A stretch of DNA of 64,000 bases. Origin: Nesterenkonia lacusekhoensis. GTDB lineage: Bacteria > Actinomycetota > Actinomycetes > Actinomycetales > Micrococcaceae. The position numbers and the translations under genes were made by a program. Shown piece by piece: positions 34,477 through 42,653 of the stretch. The notes beneath the pieces are model-generated. The model had not been told where the DNA came from. It worked only from the letters and a program-made list of their open reading frames with translations, and ran no database searches. Numbering within the stretch: position 1 is the first letter of the stretch; every line of letters begins with the position of its first letter. The DNA lies in contig NZ_JAGINX010000001.1 in assembly GCF_017876395.1 (NCBI RefSeq), positions 744,001-808,000 on the forward strand. Direction: 5' to 3'.

Positions 34477-34911
34477 TTAGGACTCGCCGAGCTCCTTGAT
34501 GACATTGCCCACCAGCTCGGGGACGTTGATGGCATCGGGACTCGGGCCGCGTCGGCCTTCCACGTAAGAGAGTCGTGCAGCAGCGAGGTCGGCCAGCCGG
34601 ACCGCGTGAATAACGATCACACGTCGCAGGCCGGGGGAGACCTCACCTCGCTCATGAGCGACCGCAGACAACCGCGAGAGGTTCTCCGCCCGCCGGGCGA
34701 TCCGCACGTCCGGATGCTCCCTGTCTTCGCGCATCCCCTCCGGCACGAGATCGAAGGAGCAGTTCGGAGGAAGCTCCACCTCTTCGGAAATAGGTGGGAT
34801 CTTCTCGTTGAGGATGGCGCTGTACTTCGAGTTCCGGATCGCATCGACGTAGACCGAGTACTCAAGCTGGTTCACCAACTGGGTAAGTTCCTTTTTCGGG
34901 CGATCGGCCAT
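34477..34911 (-). CDS. Uncharacterised protein next to the tRNA cluster
   Basis: A 144-residue protein from ATG 34911 (MADRPKKELTQLVNQLEYSVYVDAIRNS), mainly helical and charged, with RAENLSRLSAVAHERGEVSPGLRRVIVIHAVRLADLAAARLSYVEGR in the middle. It converges with the CUA tRNA-like unit, whose end is 5 nt away. No family recognised. A 16-bp hairpin lies upstream between it and the methyltransferase gene. Confidence 0.5.
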   Translation of the reverse strand: MADRPKKELTQLVNQLEYSVYVDAIRNSKYSAILNEKIPPISEEVELPPNCSFDLVPEGMREDREHPDVRIARRAENLSRLSAVAHERGEVSPGLRRVIVIHAVRLADLAAARLSYVEGRRGPSPDAINVPELVGNVIKELGES

Positions 34912-34984
34912 CTGCTCATACGGCCACATCGAGACCTTGGCGACCTCGAACGGGTCGAGGGTCCGAGTCGTGCCGGGGGAGCGC

Positions 34985-35026
34985 AGAGCCCCGCAGACCA
35001 GCTGTGCCGCTGGTCTGCGGGGCTCT
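34985..35026. terminator. Intrinsic terminator-like hairpin
   Basis: AGAGCCCCGCAGACCA (34985-35000) and TGGTCTGCGGGGCTCT (35011-35026) form a perfect 16-bp stem with a 10-nt loop. TTCT follows on the plus strand. It separates the minus-strand methyltransferase gene (stop at 35029) from the 34477 gene. Confidence 0.75.
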
Positions 35027-35028
35027 TT

Positions 35029-35655
35029 CTATGCCGCCTGGGCCTGCCGAACGACCTGTCGGGTCATGACCGCCAGCTGTCCGGGCAGCCCCTCCGAGCA
35101 GGCAGTGCGGTCGGGGAAGCAGTATTTGCCCTTCACCGGATCGCCCGACGGGGTCAGCCCGGTCAGGGCAGCCTTCAGCCGCGGCACCAACACCGCGTAG
35201 AAGACTCCGGTCGGATCATTCTCGTCGCCGTCCAATCCGGCCAGGGCAAGGTGGCGAAGCCTGTGCGGGGAGAGTTCGTTGATCGTCACCGAGGTCGACT
35301 CGCGGGCTCCGCCGTCGGTGGCGTTGAGCAGCATCACCGCATGGGCGGTGCTGCCAGATCCGGCATAGATGTCCAGGACCTTCGCCTGAGGCTTGTTGGT
35401 CAGGTAAAACCGCAGGGCGTCCTCGACGGCGTAGATCGACTTCGGGTGCGAGAACGTCGCCCGAGGGACAAAGCGGCGCAGCATCCAGGACCCGTAGGAG
35501 GAGTAGTTGTGCGACGGCGGGGTCCAGACCGTCGTCGGTAGGGTCTTGCGCTGCTCGTCGGACTCGGTCAGCTCGGCGGTGCCGGTGATGGGGTCGTAGC
35601 CGACGATGGAGTCGACCGAGGGGGCCTGCTTCTGCTCCTTGGTCTGTGAGCTCAT
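35029..35655 (-). CDS. DNA methyltransferase-like protein lacking the DPPY motif
   Basis: A 208-residue protein with the SAM-binding motif VLDIYAGSGSTAHAVMLLN (motif I) preceded by TFSHPKSIYAVEDALRFYL (motif X region) and followed by STSVTINELSP, the pattern of the C-terminal half of type III Mod and other beta-class adenine methyltransferases (VLDFFAGSGTTGHAV). The catalytic (D/N)PP(Y/W) motif is absent and the length is about a third of a full enzyme. It is preceded by the GCCGGACACT element, so it seems to be a gene in its own right. It ends in TAG. Confidence 0.65.
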   Translation of the reverse strand: MSSQTKEQKQAPSVDSIVGYDPITGTAELTESDEQRKTLPTTVWTPPSHNYSSYGSWMLRRFVPRATFSHPKSIYAVEDALRFYLTNKPQAKVLDIYAGSGSTAHAVMLLNATDGGARESTSVTINELSPHRLRHLALAGLDGDENDPTGVFYAVLVPRLKAALTGLTPSGDPVKGKYCFPDRTACSEGLPGQLAVMTRQVVRQAQAA

Positions 35656-35663
35656 GGCCCGAG

Positions 35664-35673
35664 AGTGTCCGGC
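35664..35673 (-). promoter_or_regulatory. GCCGGACACT element, copy 5 (minus strand)
   Basis: Exactly 8 nt before the ATG at 35655, in the orientation of the methyltransferase-like gene. Confidence 0.6.
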
Positions 35674-35747
35674 GCTTGCTCCTCACCCGCGCCCACTGTA
35701 AGTGACGCAGGTCATACTCAGTGGTCTTTGAGGGGCCTGCTGTGGCC

Positions 35748-36259
35748 TGTGGAAAACGTCTCGCGACGGGCCGCAGCCGCAGAGTCGCCGAAACAGGCCC
35801 AAATCGACAATGGCCCGAAAATCGGCCGGTTTCAGGCCGTAATGGCCCACCTTGTGTCCTGCTAATGGCCCAAAAATACCCCCGGATTTACGCCTTATGG
35901 CCCGGCTATGGCCCAGCGCAACTTCCGCGTCATTCCGGGGATCGAGGCCGATTTGGGGCCTTATGGCCCGGCTCTGGGGAAATAGACACCTATAGGGATG
36001 TGTGAAAGCAGAGATCAGAGGGGGTCTCGTGGAGCTGTGGAAAACTCACATATGAGGGGGCGTGAAAACACAGGGGAGGTTCTGCTCTGAATTATACCTG
36101 TATGCGTGTCTGCTCTCAGAGCCGGGCCATTAGGGCCATTAGGGGCGTGATCCCCGGAATGGCGGGGATGCAGGGGCATAAGGCGCTGGGCCATAAGGGC
36201 AGATCGCCGGGCCATAGTGGGATTTTGCCGGGCCATAAGGGCAGATCGCCGGGCCATAA
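35748..36259. repeat. Convergent TTATGGCCC repeat array, candidate replication origin or partition site
   Basis: Six copies of (T/A)(T/A)ATGGCCC lie at 35809, 35840, 35863, 35895, 35906 and 35961. Six copies of the reverse complement GGGCCAT(A/T)(A/G) follow at 36124, 36133, 36188, 36209, 36230 and 36251, the last four exactly 21 bp apart (two helical turns). TGTGGAAAAC, a DnaA-box-like sequence, occurs at 35748-35757 and again at 36036-36045 between the two arms, beside a relatively AT-rich stretch. No coding gene fits the 35674-36444 gap. The layout is that of iterons for a replication initiator or a centromere; no rep or par gene is visible nearby. Confidence 0.65.
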
Positions 36260-36306
36260 GCAGATGAGGCGCGTGAGAGGGGTCGGAGAGCTGTGAGAGG
36301 GCGTGT

Positions 36307-36342
36307 GTATGTGTGTGAGTGAGAGTTTCTAGACACACATAC
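36307..36342. repeat. GT/CA hairpin beside the repeat array
   Basis: GTATGTGTGT (36307-36316) and ACACACATAC (36333-36342) form a perfect 10-bp stem with a 16-nt loop. Outer GTGAGAG/CTCTC and further GT-rich and CA-rich tracts on either side allow the dyad to extend. Alternating purine-pyrimidine tracts of this kind are easily unwound. Confidence 0.5.
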
Positions 36343-36444
36343 ATGTATTCAGATCTCTCCTCACGCACACCTGCACACCTCACCACGACCCTCTTCGCGC
36401 ACACCCACACTCACTGCCCTGCGACCGGTGCCCCGAACTTCGAA

Positions 36445-36454
36445 GCCGGACACT
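36445..36454 (+). promoter_or_regulatory. GCCGGACACT element, copy 6
   Basis: Exactly 8 nt before an ATG at 36463. The reading frame from that ATG (MVSALQAVAAHFAAQHH...) soon loses coding character, which suggests the original gene was truncated. Confidence 0.55.
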
Positions 36455-36535
36455 CACGAGGCATGGTCTCCGCCCTGCAAGCCGTCGCTGCTCACTTCGC
36501 CGCACAGCATCATCAGCACCGGCTGCCGGTTCGTG

Positions 36536-36919
36536 ATGACATCGCCGCAGCAGTTCTTCAACACGACGGCCTACACACTGGTCGCACCTTCGAAGGGCTG
36601 GGGCTTTGGGAGCCCGCCGCTCTACTCGTTCTTCGGCGCGCTGTTCGTTGCCGCATTCGCCCTGCATCCGCCGCAGTTCCACCACGAGACCGTCACCGAG
36701 GCGATCACCGAATGGTCCCCGGGGCTGGCTGAGATCTCGGTCTGGTTCGCCCCGCTGAATGCGGTCGCCGCGATGCTGATCTGCCTGGCGCTGGCCTGGG
36801 CCCGGCGCAGGACCATGGACTCCGAGGAAGTCTGCCCCGGCACCCGCATCAGCGACGCCATCACTGTGGGAAGATCCAAGCCGGGCGTGAGGAACGAACT
36901 GGTGACAGGTTCGGTTTAG
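36536..36919 (+). pseudogene. Fragment of a membrane protein at a recombination junction
   Basis: From about 36500 the frame has strong third-position GC and encodes two hydrophobic stretches (PLYSFFGALFVAAFALH and FAPLNAVAAMLICLALAWARRR). The start is uncertain; the frame is open from 36428, while the conserved upstream element points to ATG 36463 in another frame. It ends 4 nt into the neighbouring transposase remnant. Probably a chimera of a lost mobile-element gene start and part of a membrane protein. Family not recognised. Confidence 0.3.
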
Positions 36920-37116
36920 GCCGCGAGTGTGTGCGGCTCGGCTAGCTTGGCTTCGAACTCGATGGGCGTCAAGCCGCCGAGGGTGTCCTGGGCGCGTTGG
37001 CGGTGATACTTCCGCTCGATCCACAAGACAACTTCGGGCCGGCAGCAGCGGGCTGACCTTCGTCGCGATCTGCGGTCGACCGCACTGAAGAACACGTTCC
37101 GCTCATCGATCCTCAA
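36916..37116 (-). pseudogene. 3' fragment of an IS3-type transposase gene
   Basis: The minus-strand frame ends ERKYHRQRAQDTLGGLTPIEFEAKLAEP, the conserved C-terminal end of IS3-family OrfB proteins (RxHSALGxLTPxEYE). Nothing of the catalytic core remains; the first half of the frame is unrelated. Confidence 0.6.
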
Positions 37117-37175
37117 CTGACACGTCAGTCTCTACAAGCACGGGGAGAAGACTTCAGGAATCGCCTCAGAACCCC

Positions 37176-38204
37176 TTAGCTGTAGGAGGGCAGGACGTTG
37201 GTGACGCGCCCCGGGACGAGACTGGCAGGAGCTTGACCGCCTGCAGCTGAGTGGGGTCGGTGATGATTGTAGTGCTGAACCCAGACCTTCATCGCTTCTT
37301 CTCTGGCTCGCTCGGAGTCATAGGTCCTCGCGTAGAGGCATTCATCGGCCAGGATCCGCTGGTATCGCTCGACCTTGCCGTTGTGCCGCGGCGTGTAGGG
37401 CCTGATCCGCTGATGGATCCCACCGAGGTTGTTCACCGCCCGGGTGAAGTCTCCGGCGGCGAAGTTCACTCCGTTATCGGTGACCACTCTGCCCAGTCGG
37501 GTGATGCCCTCGGCGGCGAATTAGGCTCTGGCCTTGGTCAAGAACTCCACCGCAGTGGCGGCCTTCTCGTCCGGCATCACCTCGGTGTAGGCGATACGGG
37601 TGTATCCATCGACTGCGGAGTACAGGTAGGTGTAGCCGCCGCTGTTGTGGCCCTGCTTCTTCGCGGCGCTCTTCGACCGATCAGCGGCACGGGCGGCCTC
37701 GGAGTCTCTGCCGTGGGCGAACCAGCTGCCGCCGTCGGGGATCCGGTCGGCCTTCTTCACATCCAGGTGCACCATCGCTCCAGGGGCGGTGGCGGTAATC
37801 GTGCCGGGCTGCCGGGCCGACTCGCCGCCCGGGTCGAGGTGGCGACGCCTGTTGATCCCCAGGCGCTTGAACCAGCGGCCCACGGTGCGCGGGTGGATGC
37901 TGAAACCGTGCTCGCTCTCAAGCTCGACGGCGATGCGGGAGGCCGCCCACTTATACTCCCGGCGCCAGGTCTCGATCAGCTCCACCACCCAGTCCGGGGT
38001 GGCATCCGGCGATGCCTGCGGCCGTGATGAGCGATCGTGGAGGCCGTCTTCGCCGTGGTGTTGGTAGCGCTGGTGCCATTTCGACAGACAGGCTCTCGAG
38101 ACTCCGGCTTCAGCAGCGACGTGGGCCAGCGGTCGTCCGTTCTGGATGCGGCCGATGAGGCGGAGGCGTCCTTGCGGGGTCAGTGGCGCGTTATCGTGGG
38201 ACAT
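37176..38204 (-). pseudogene. IS481-family transposase interrupted by an in-frame TAA
   Basis: A frame beginning MSHDNAPLTPQGRLRLIGRI with a helix-turn-helix, then a DDE core with MVHLDVKKADRI and, after the stop, VVTDNGVNF and RPYTPRHNGKVERYQRIL. The frame breaks once at TAA (37518-37520) between FLTKARA and FAAEGITRLG, with no shift of phase. At about 342 residues the length matches IS481-type transposases. The nonsense codon probably inactivates it. Clear terminal repeats were not found. Confidence 0.8.
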
Positions 38205-38346
38205 CGAGGAGCAGGCTCGCTTTCGCTGATGACGGTTCTTTCGCGATTACCCATCATGTAGCGCAGAGGGCCTGCTCCTCTTCTTCGCTCATCCCGTCGG
38301 TTCTGTAAACAACGTCAGGCCCCGCAACACTTAGCCTGGGTTTACG

Positions 38347-39137
38347 ATGGATGAGCTGCTTGCCCCGCTTCTGAGACACCTGGACCACTGTGCCCCGGTG
38401 ACCTAGTAGGCGTCTATCTCTATGGGTCCGCCACGACCACAGGGCTGCGGCCCGACAGCGACATCGATTTGCTGATCCTCACACACCGGTCACTGACCGA
38501 TTCTGAGCGTTCGGCTCTGGTCTCAGTGTTGCTTGACCTCTCAGGATGGAAAGGTCACGCTGCGAATTTCCCCAGTGCCGCCGACCGTCAACCACTGGAG
38601 GTGACCAGTATGGTTCTCAGCGACCTGTGCCCGATAGCTGAAGCACCCCGCTGCGACTTTCAATACGGTGAATGGTTGCGCGAAGACTTCGTGACAGGGA
38701 TGCTGCCGAAGCCTGTCCACGATCCTGACGCCGTTGCACTATTGGCGTCGGCTCAGCATTCACACACGGTGCTGCGTGGCCCCGAGCTGGACGATCTTCT
38801 GGGCCCGGTCCCGCCAGAGGTACTCCGACAGGCGCTTTTGGCGGTGGTGCCCCGCGTGATCCAGGACATCGTCGGTGATGAAAGGAATGCCCTGCTAACC
38901 ATGGCGCGCATCATCGTCACACTAGAGACCGGTCAGATGACATCCAAAGACGACGCTGCCCAACAGGTTGCGCCCAAACTCAGTGGCAATGACCGCGTGC
39001 TACTGGAACATGCCCGAGCAGGTTATCTCGGAGAGGTTAGCGATCAGTGGAAAGACCGGTCCTCGCAAGTGACGACACTGGCACACACCCTGGCAGAGCT
39101 GGCAGAGCAGACAGGTCCCAGGCACGGTTCTCGCTGA
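38347..39137 (+). pseudogene. aadA-like aminoglycoside nucleotidyltransferase with a frameshift
   Basis: The start MDELLAPLLRHLDHCAP (ATG 38347) is in one frame and stops at TAG 38404-38406; the continuation GDLVGVYLYGSATTTGLRPDSDIDLLILTH is in the next frame, running to 39137. The switch falls at a CCCC run (38391-38396 region): one more C would join the halves. The body matches AadA-type ANT enzymes: GSx7-10-DSDID catalytic motif, FQYGEWLREDF, VGDERNALLTMARI, ARAGYLG. AadA adenylates streptomycin and spectinomycin. Either a real pseudogene or a homopolymer sequencing error. Confidence 0.8.
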
Positions 39138-39216
39138 CACCGCCCAAGTGTCAGTTGGGGATCGGCAATCGGACTCGATCTTGCCGCGTTGACCTTCGGT
39201 GGAGCAGGCTGGGTGT

Positions 39217-39492
39217 ATGGATGAGGATCTGCAGGCCATGACGCGAGACGAGCTGCTGGCTGAGGTGGTGAAGCTTCGCACCGCGGTGCGTGAGCATCGC
39301 GACAGTTCTGGGCATGACTTGTGCTGGCATCATCCCGATCTTTGGGGGACCCTGCCCGAACAGGTCGATCCAGACATTGCCGTCCCGCCCTGGCCGAAAT
39401 TCATGCGCGGATGCGTTGCGTACCGGCAGTCGCTCGATGAGCAAGCTGCCGAGGCTAGGATCCACGATGCCGAGTTCGACGAAAGGAGGTGA
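39217..39492 (+). CDS. Small conserved hypothetical protein
   Basis: A 91-residue protein beginning MDEDLQAMTRDELLAEVVKLRTAVREHRDSSGH, a helical segment, then DLCWHHPDLWGTLPE and PPWPKFMRGCVAYRQSLDEQ. This pattern is a recurrent small protein in bacteria, often beside resistance or mobile genes. Function unknown. Its stop is 5 nt before the next start, so they form an operon. Confidence 0.65.
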   Translation: MDEDLQAMTRDELLAEVVKLRTAVREHRDSSGHDLCWHHPDLWGTLPEQVDPDIAVPPWPKFMRGCVAYRQSLDEQAAEARIHDAEFDERR

Positions 39493-39496
39493 AACC

Positions 39497-40105
39497 ATGC
39501 CGCTGATCACCCATCGAGGGGCGACGCCTCAGGTTCACCCCGACGCCTACATTGCGCCGAACGCGGTGGTGTGCGGGGACGTCCACATCGGCGCTGAGAC
39601 CCGCGTGTTGTTCGGTGCCGTCGTCACGGCTGAGGACGGCCGCGTCACCATTGGCCACCGGTGCGTGATCATGGAGAACGCGCTGATACGCGGACGCGGC
39701 ATCCACCCGGTCGAGATCGGCGACAATGTGCTGATCGGTCCGCACGCCCACGTCAACGGCGCCACCATCGGTGAAGAGTGCTTTCTGGCCACCGGTTGCT
39801 CGCTGTTCCCAGGGAGCCGGCTCGCTGCTCGGGTCGAGGTCCGCATCAACGGCGTCGTGCACGCCAACACGGCACTGCCCGCCGATGCCACGGTGCCGAT
39901 CGCCTGGGTCGCCGTTGGCGACCCAGCCCAGGTTCTATCTCCGGACCAGCACGAGAAGATCTGGGCGATCCAGCGCGACCTCGACTTCGAAGGCACGGTC
40001 TACGGCGCAACCGACGACACCTCATTCGCCGACGTTATGGCTCAGCAAGCCCAATGGTACGGCCGCCATCGCGGCGACCAGGTCGCCGACGAGCGTTTGA
40101 GATAA
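39497..40105 (+). CDS. Gamma-carbonic-anhydrase-like hexapeptide-repeat protein
   Basis: A 202-residue left-handed beta-helix protein. Hexapeptide repeats run from about residue 12 to 125 (VVCGDVHIGAETRVLFGAVV, IGDNVLIGPHAHVNGATIGEECFLATG), with a C-terminal helix. His residues in GPHAHVNG fit the zinc-binding positions of gamma carbonic anhydrases, though not all classical ligands are clear. A perfect AAAGGAGGTG ribosome site precedes the ATG; the open frame upstream overlaps the previous gene. It may be an acyltransferase relative instead. Confidence 0.8.
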   Translation: MPLITHRGATPQVHPDAYIAPNAVVCGDVHIGAETRVLFGAVVTAEDGRVTIGHRCVIMENALIRGRGIHPVEIGDNVLIGPHAHVNGATIGEECFLATGCSLFPGSRLAARVEVRINGVVHANTALPADATVPIAWVAVGDPAQVLSPDQHEKIWAIQRDLDFEGTVYGATDDTSFADVMAQQAQWYGRHRGDQVADERLR

Positions 40106-40268
40106 GTGGTCGCGCGAGTGTGACTATCGCGTCCCGCAAACGGACCCCCTTGTGGTCCTGCGAAGCTCATCCGGTTCCGTCACTCGCGGCAATGTGCCGC
40201 CACGGAGCATCTGAAGAACCCCGCCATATTGCGGACCGCAGACCGGCGACGAGTCCTGGGACACAGCC

Positions 40269-40532
40269 ATGGAGTGCAACGCCGCCGCCGAGGTCCGCAC
40301 CGAGCTCGTCGAAGATGAGGGCGCCGATGATTCTGACGATGCCGCTCACTCGGCGACCCGCGAGGTGGCCGCCGAATACCGGTGGGTCGACGGGGATGAA
40401 GGGTGCGACCTGATCCAACCTGATCACTACTACGTCTACTCGATGGGTATGAACGACGACGCTGAGATCAGTCAGTCGTCCCGCGAGCAGATCAGCTACG
40501 ACGAGGATGATCCGGGTCTCTTCGACGACTGA
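40269..40532 (+). CDS. Hypothetical acidic protein, possibly a remnant
   Basis: An 87-residue acidic frame (EVAAEYRWVDGDEGCDLIQPDHYYVYSMGM, ending YDEDDPGLFDD). Third positions are GC-rich, so part of it was coding, but there is no clear ribosome site and no known domain. It lies in a gap of IS debris and could be the end of a lost mobile-element gene. Confidence 0.35.
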   Translation: MECNAAAEVRTELVEDEGADDSDDAAHSATREVAAEYRWVDGDEGCDLIQPDHYYVYSMGMNDDAEISQSSREQISYDEDDPGLFDD

Positions 40533-40662
40533 TGCATCGCTGATGCACTGCCGCCCCGGGGGAGGCTTCCTGCGGGGCAGCGGTCACCCCTGAAGAGCCC
40601 TTGGAACCCGCAGATGCGCATGTACGGCCAGTGAGGCACATACTTTCACCGGCAGGGAGAAC

Positions 40663-41123
40663 ATGAGCAACTGCGGCAGCATGGGTATCGAGCGCAAGCG
40701 TGTGAGGGTCGGGCAGAAGTTCCGCCCCGACAACCCGAAGCACGTTCAGAGGGTCCGCGAACGCATCGAGGAGGACCACGGTCCTGGCTTCGAGCTCGAC
40801 GGCTTCGAACCCGACGAGGGGCTGGCGATCTTCAAGCGTGAGTCCAACACTGTGGTGACCTCCCATGCCGGCAACGATTCGAAGATCATCAAGCTGCCCC
40901 AGGGCACCAAACAGTCCGACGGGAAGTCGCGTGCGGTCTCTCTGGCCGATACTTACCCCGGCTACCAGATGACGACCTTCGAACCTCACCGTCGTCGGGC
41001 GATCATCTCGAAGCTCTCTGAGGACGTCATCCGCGCCCGGGATGCCATCTCCACAGCGTTGCGCGCCGAGCCGTGGGACATCCAGGTGTCGAAGCGCGAG
41101 GGTCTGCTGAAGGTTCGGTTGAC
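40663..41123 (+). pseudogene. Uncharacterised gene truncated by IS3 element A
   Basis: From ATG 40663 about 145 residues read as a coherent protein (IERKRVRVGQKFRPDNPKHVQRVRERIEEDHGPGFELDGF, AIISKLSEDVIRARDAISTAL, EPWDIQVSKRE). The frame then enters the IS end at 41099 (GLLKVRLT) and continues in IS sequence. No family recognised. Confidence 0.6.
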
Positions 41124-41131
41124 CGTCGGGC

Positions 41132-42016
41132 TTATGCCGCCAGGGCGACGGCATCCTTGTGAACGGTCTCGTATTCGACCGGAGTCAGCTTACCCAGCCT
41201 CCGCTGTCGGCGGCGGCGATGATAGGTCGCTTCGATCCAGTGAATGATCCGGGCTCGCAACTGATCCCTGGTGGCCCAGGACTGCCTGTTGAGCACGTTC
41301 TTCTGCAACGTCGAGAAGAAGCTCTCCATCGCCGCGTTATCCCCAGCAGCCCCGACCCGTCCCATGGACCCAGCCAGCTTGTATCCCTTCAGCGCCCGCT
41401 GGAATTTCCGTGAACGAAATTGCGACCCTCTATCCGAATGGACAATGCATCCGGCCACTTCTGAGGGTCCTCCGCGGCGGGAAACCGCATCATGCAGGGC
41501 GGCCACAGCCAGCCGTGATTTCATCCTGGAATCGATCGCATAGCCTACGATCCGGTTGCTGAAGACATCCTTGATCGCACATAGGTAGAGCTTGCCCTCA
41601 CCGGTACGGTGCTCGGTGATGTCCACCAGCCATTTCTGATTCGACCTGGTGGCGGTGAAATCCCGGGCCAGCAGGTCATCACAGACTGGCGGGCCTGGCT
41701 TCTTGTGATTCTTCCTGCCCTTGCGCTGAGTGGCGGAGAAGATCTGCTGCTGTGAGCACAGCCGCCACGCCCGCCGCTCAGAGGCCCGGTACCCGGCGGC
41801 GGCGAGCTCATCGGCGATGAACCGGTGCCCGAACTCCGGGTCATCAGCATGAACATCGATTGCGGCGTTGAGCAGGTGGGCATCCTCCCAATCCCGCTGA
41901 GAAATCGGGGCTGCTGCCCATTTGTAGAACGCTTGCTTGGTGAAACCCAGAACCCGGCAGGTCACCGCCACCGGCACCCCGGCGGCGGCAAGGTCACGGA
42001 CCAGCGGGAACATCAT
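41132..42016 (-). CDS. IS3-family transposase OrfB (element A)
   Basis: A 294-residue DDE transposase: WLVDITEH (Asp), CIVHSDRGSQF (Asp) and NAAMESFFSTLQKNVLN (Glu), and a C-terminal RRRRQRRLGKLTPVEYE. Its ATG overlaps the orfA stop (ATGA at 42013-42016), with AAAATGATG as a possible slippage site for an OrfAB fusion. Confidence 0.92.
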   Translation of the reverse strand: MMFPLVRDLAAAGVPVAVTCRVLGFTKQAFYKWAAAPISQRDWEDAHLLNAAIDVHADDPEFGHRFIADELAAAGYRASERRAWRLCSQQQIFSATQRKGRKNHKKPGPPVCDDLLARDFTATRSNQKWLVDITEHRTGEGKLYLCAIKDVFSNRIVGYAIDSRMKSRLAVAALHDAVSRRGGPSEVAGCIVHSDRGSQFRSRKFQRALKGYKLAGSMGRVGAAGDNAAMESFFSTLQKNVLNRQSWATRDQLRARIIHWIEATYHRRRRQRRLGKLTPVEYETVHKDAVALAA

Positions 42017-42318
42017 TTTGGGGAGGCCCCACCCAGCTTCAAATTCGCCTGGGAGAGATACGCCGCAGCTTCGCGCAGGACCTTGTTCTCCTGCTCCAGC
42101 TCACGGATCCGGCGCAGCATCTTCGCCTGTTCCCGAGACTCCTCAGCATCCTTAGCCGGCTCGATCCCGTGCTCTTCGAGCTTCGCGGCCCGGACCCAGG
42201 ACTGCAGCGCAGATTTCGAGCAGCCCATATCCGCGCAGACCTGCTTCTGGCTCATCCCGCCAGCAACCAGCTCCACGGCGGTCCGGCGAAACTCCTCGGT
42301 GTAGACGACTTTCGGCAT
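42013..42318 (-). CDS. IS3-family transposase OrfA (element A)
   Basis: A 101-residue protein from ATG 42318 (MPKVVYTEEFRRTAVELVAGG): a helix-turn-helix (MSQKQVCADMGCSKSALQSWV) and a leucine-zipper-like coiled coil (REQAKMLRRIRELEQENKVLREA). It binds the IS ends. GGAAGG lies upstream. Confidence 0.9.
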   Translation of the reverse strand: MPKVVYTEEFRRTAVELVAGGMSQKQVCADMGCSKSALQSWVRAAKLEEHGIEPAKDAEESREQAKMLRRIRELEQENKVLREAAAYLSQANLKLGGASPK

Positions 42319-42379
42319 GACTTCCATCCTTCCTGCTTTCTAAGCAGTCTTGAAGTCAACCGAACCTTCAGCAGACCCT

Positions 42380-42578
42380 GGGGCTCGATGTGCGGTTGCA
42401 TGTCCCGGTCTCTCATGGACTGGATCTTTTGGTCTTCGTACTCAGCCCAGCCCAGGAAGAGCTGCTCAATGGTGACGTCTTCCAAAGACCCGGTCGTGTG
42501 CATCCTCTCTGACAGCTCATGCCACTTCTCGTTGAAAACACGACGCACAGCGCCCTTGGTCTTCTCTCGGACCAGCAT
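42380..42578 (-). pseudogene. N-terminal fragment of an uncharacterised gene, cut by IS3 element A
   Basis: The minus-strand frame MLVREKTKGAVRRVFNEKWHELSERMHTTGSLEDVTIEQLFLGWAEYEDQKIQ runs for 66 codons and then enters the IS end at 42379. It is not the missing part of the 40663 gene, so the IS lies at a deletion junction. Function unknown. Confidence 0.45.
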
Positions 42579-42653
42579 TTCTCGGCGGTTTCCCCTGGCG
42601 TCTCTGGGTTGCCCCCGGAAGTAGGTCCACGCGTTATGCGGGCCGCGGTTTCT

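Larger units (their letters stand above)
41099..42379. mobile_element. IS3-family element A (1.28 kb)
   Basis: The ends are perfect 25-bp inverted repeats, AGGGTCTGCTGAAGG... at 41099-41123 and its complement at 42355-42379. Between them are orfA and orfB on the minus strand. No target duplication is visible, so flanking DNA was probably deleted or rearranged after insertion: truncated, unrelated genes lie on both sides. Confidence 0.88.

Noticed and set aside
36124-36259. CRISPR array, because of regularly spaced repeats.
   Set aside because: The repeats are 9 bp at 21-bp steps with non-unique spacers, an inverted set lies opposite, and there are no cas genes.
40113-40135. TGTGACTATCGCG, resembling the tip of the arsenic transposon.
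   Set aside because: Only about 8-10 bases match, no inner TGGCGG repeats at the 23-bp spacing and no partner end was found.
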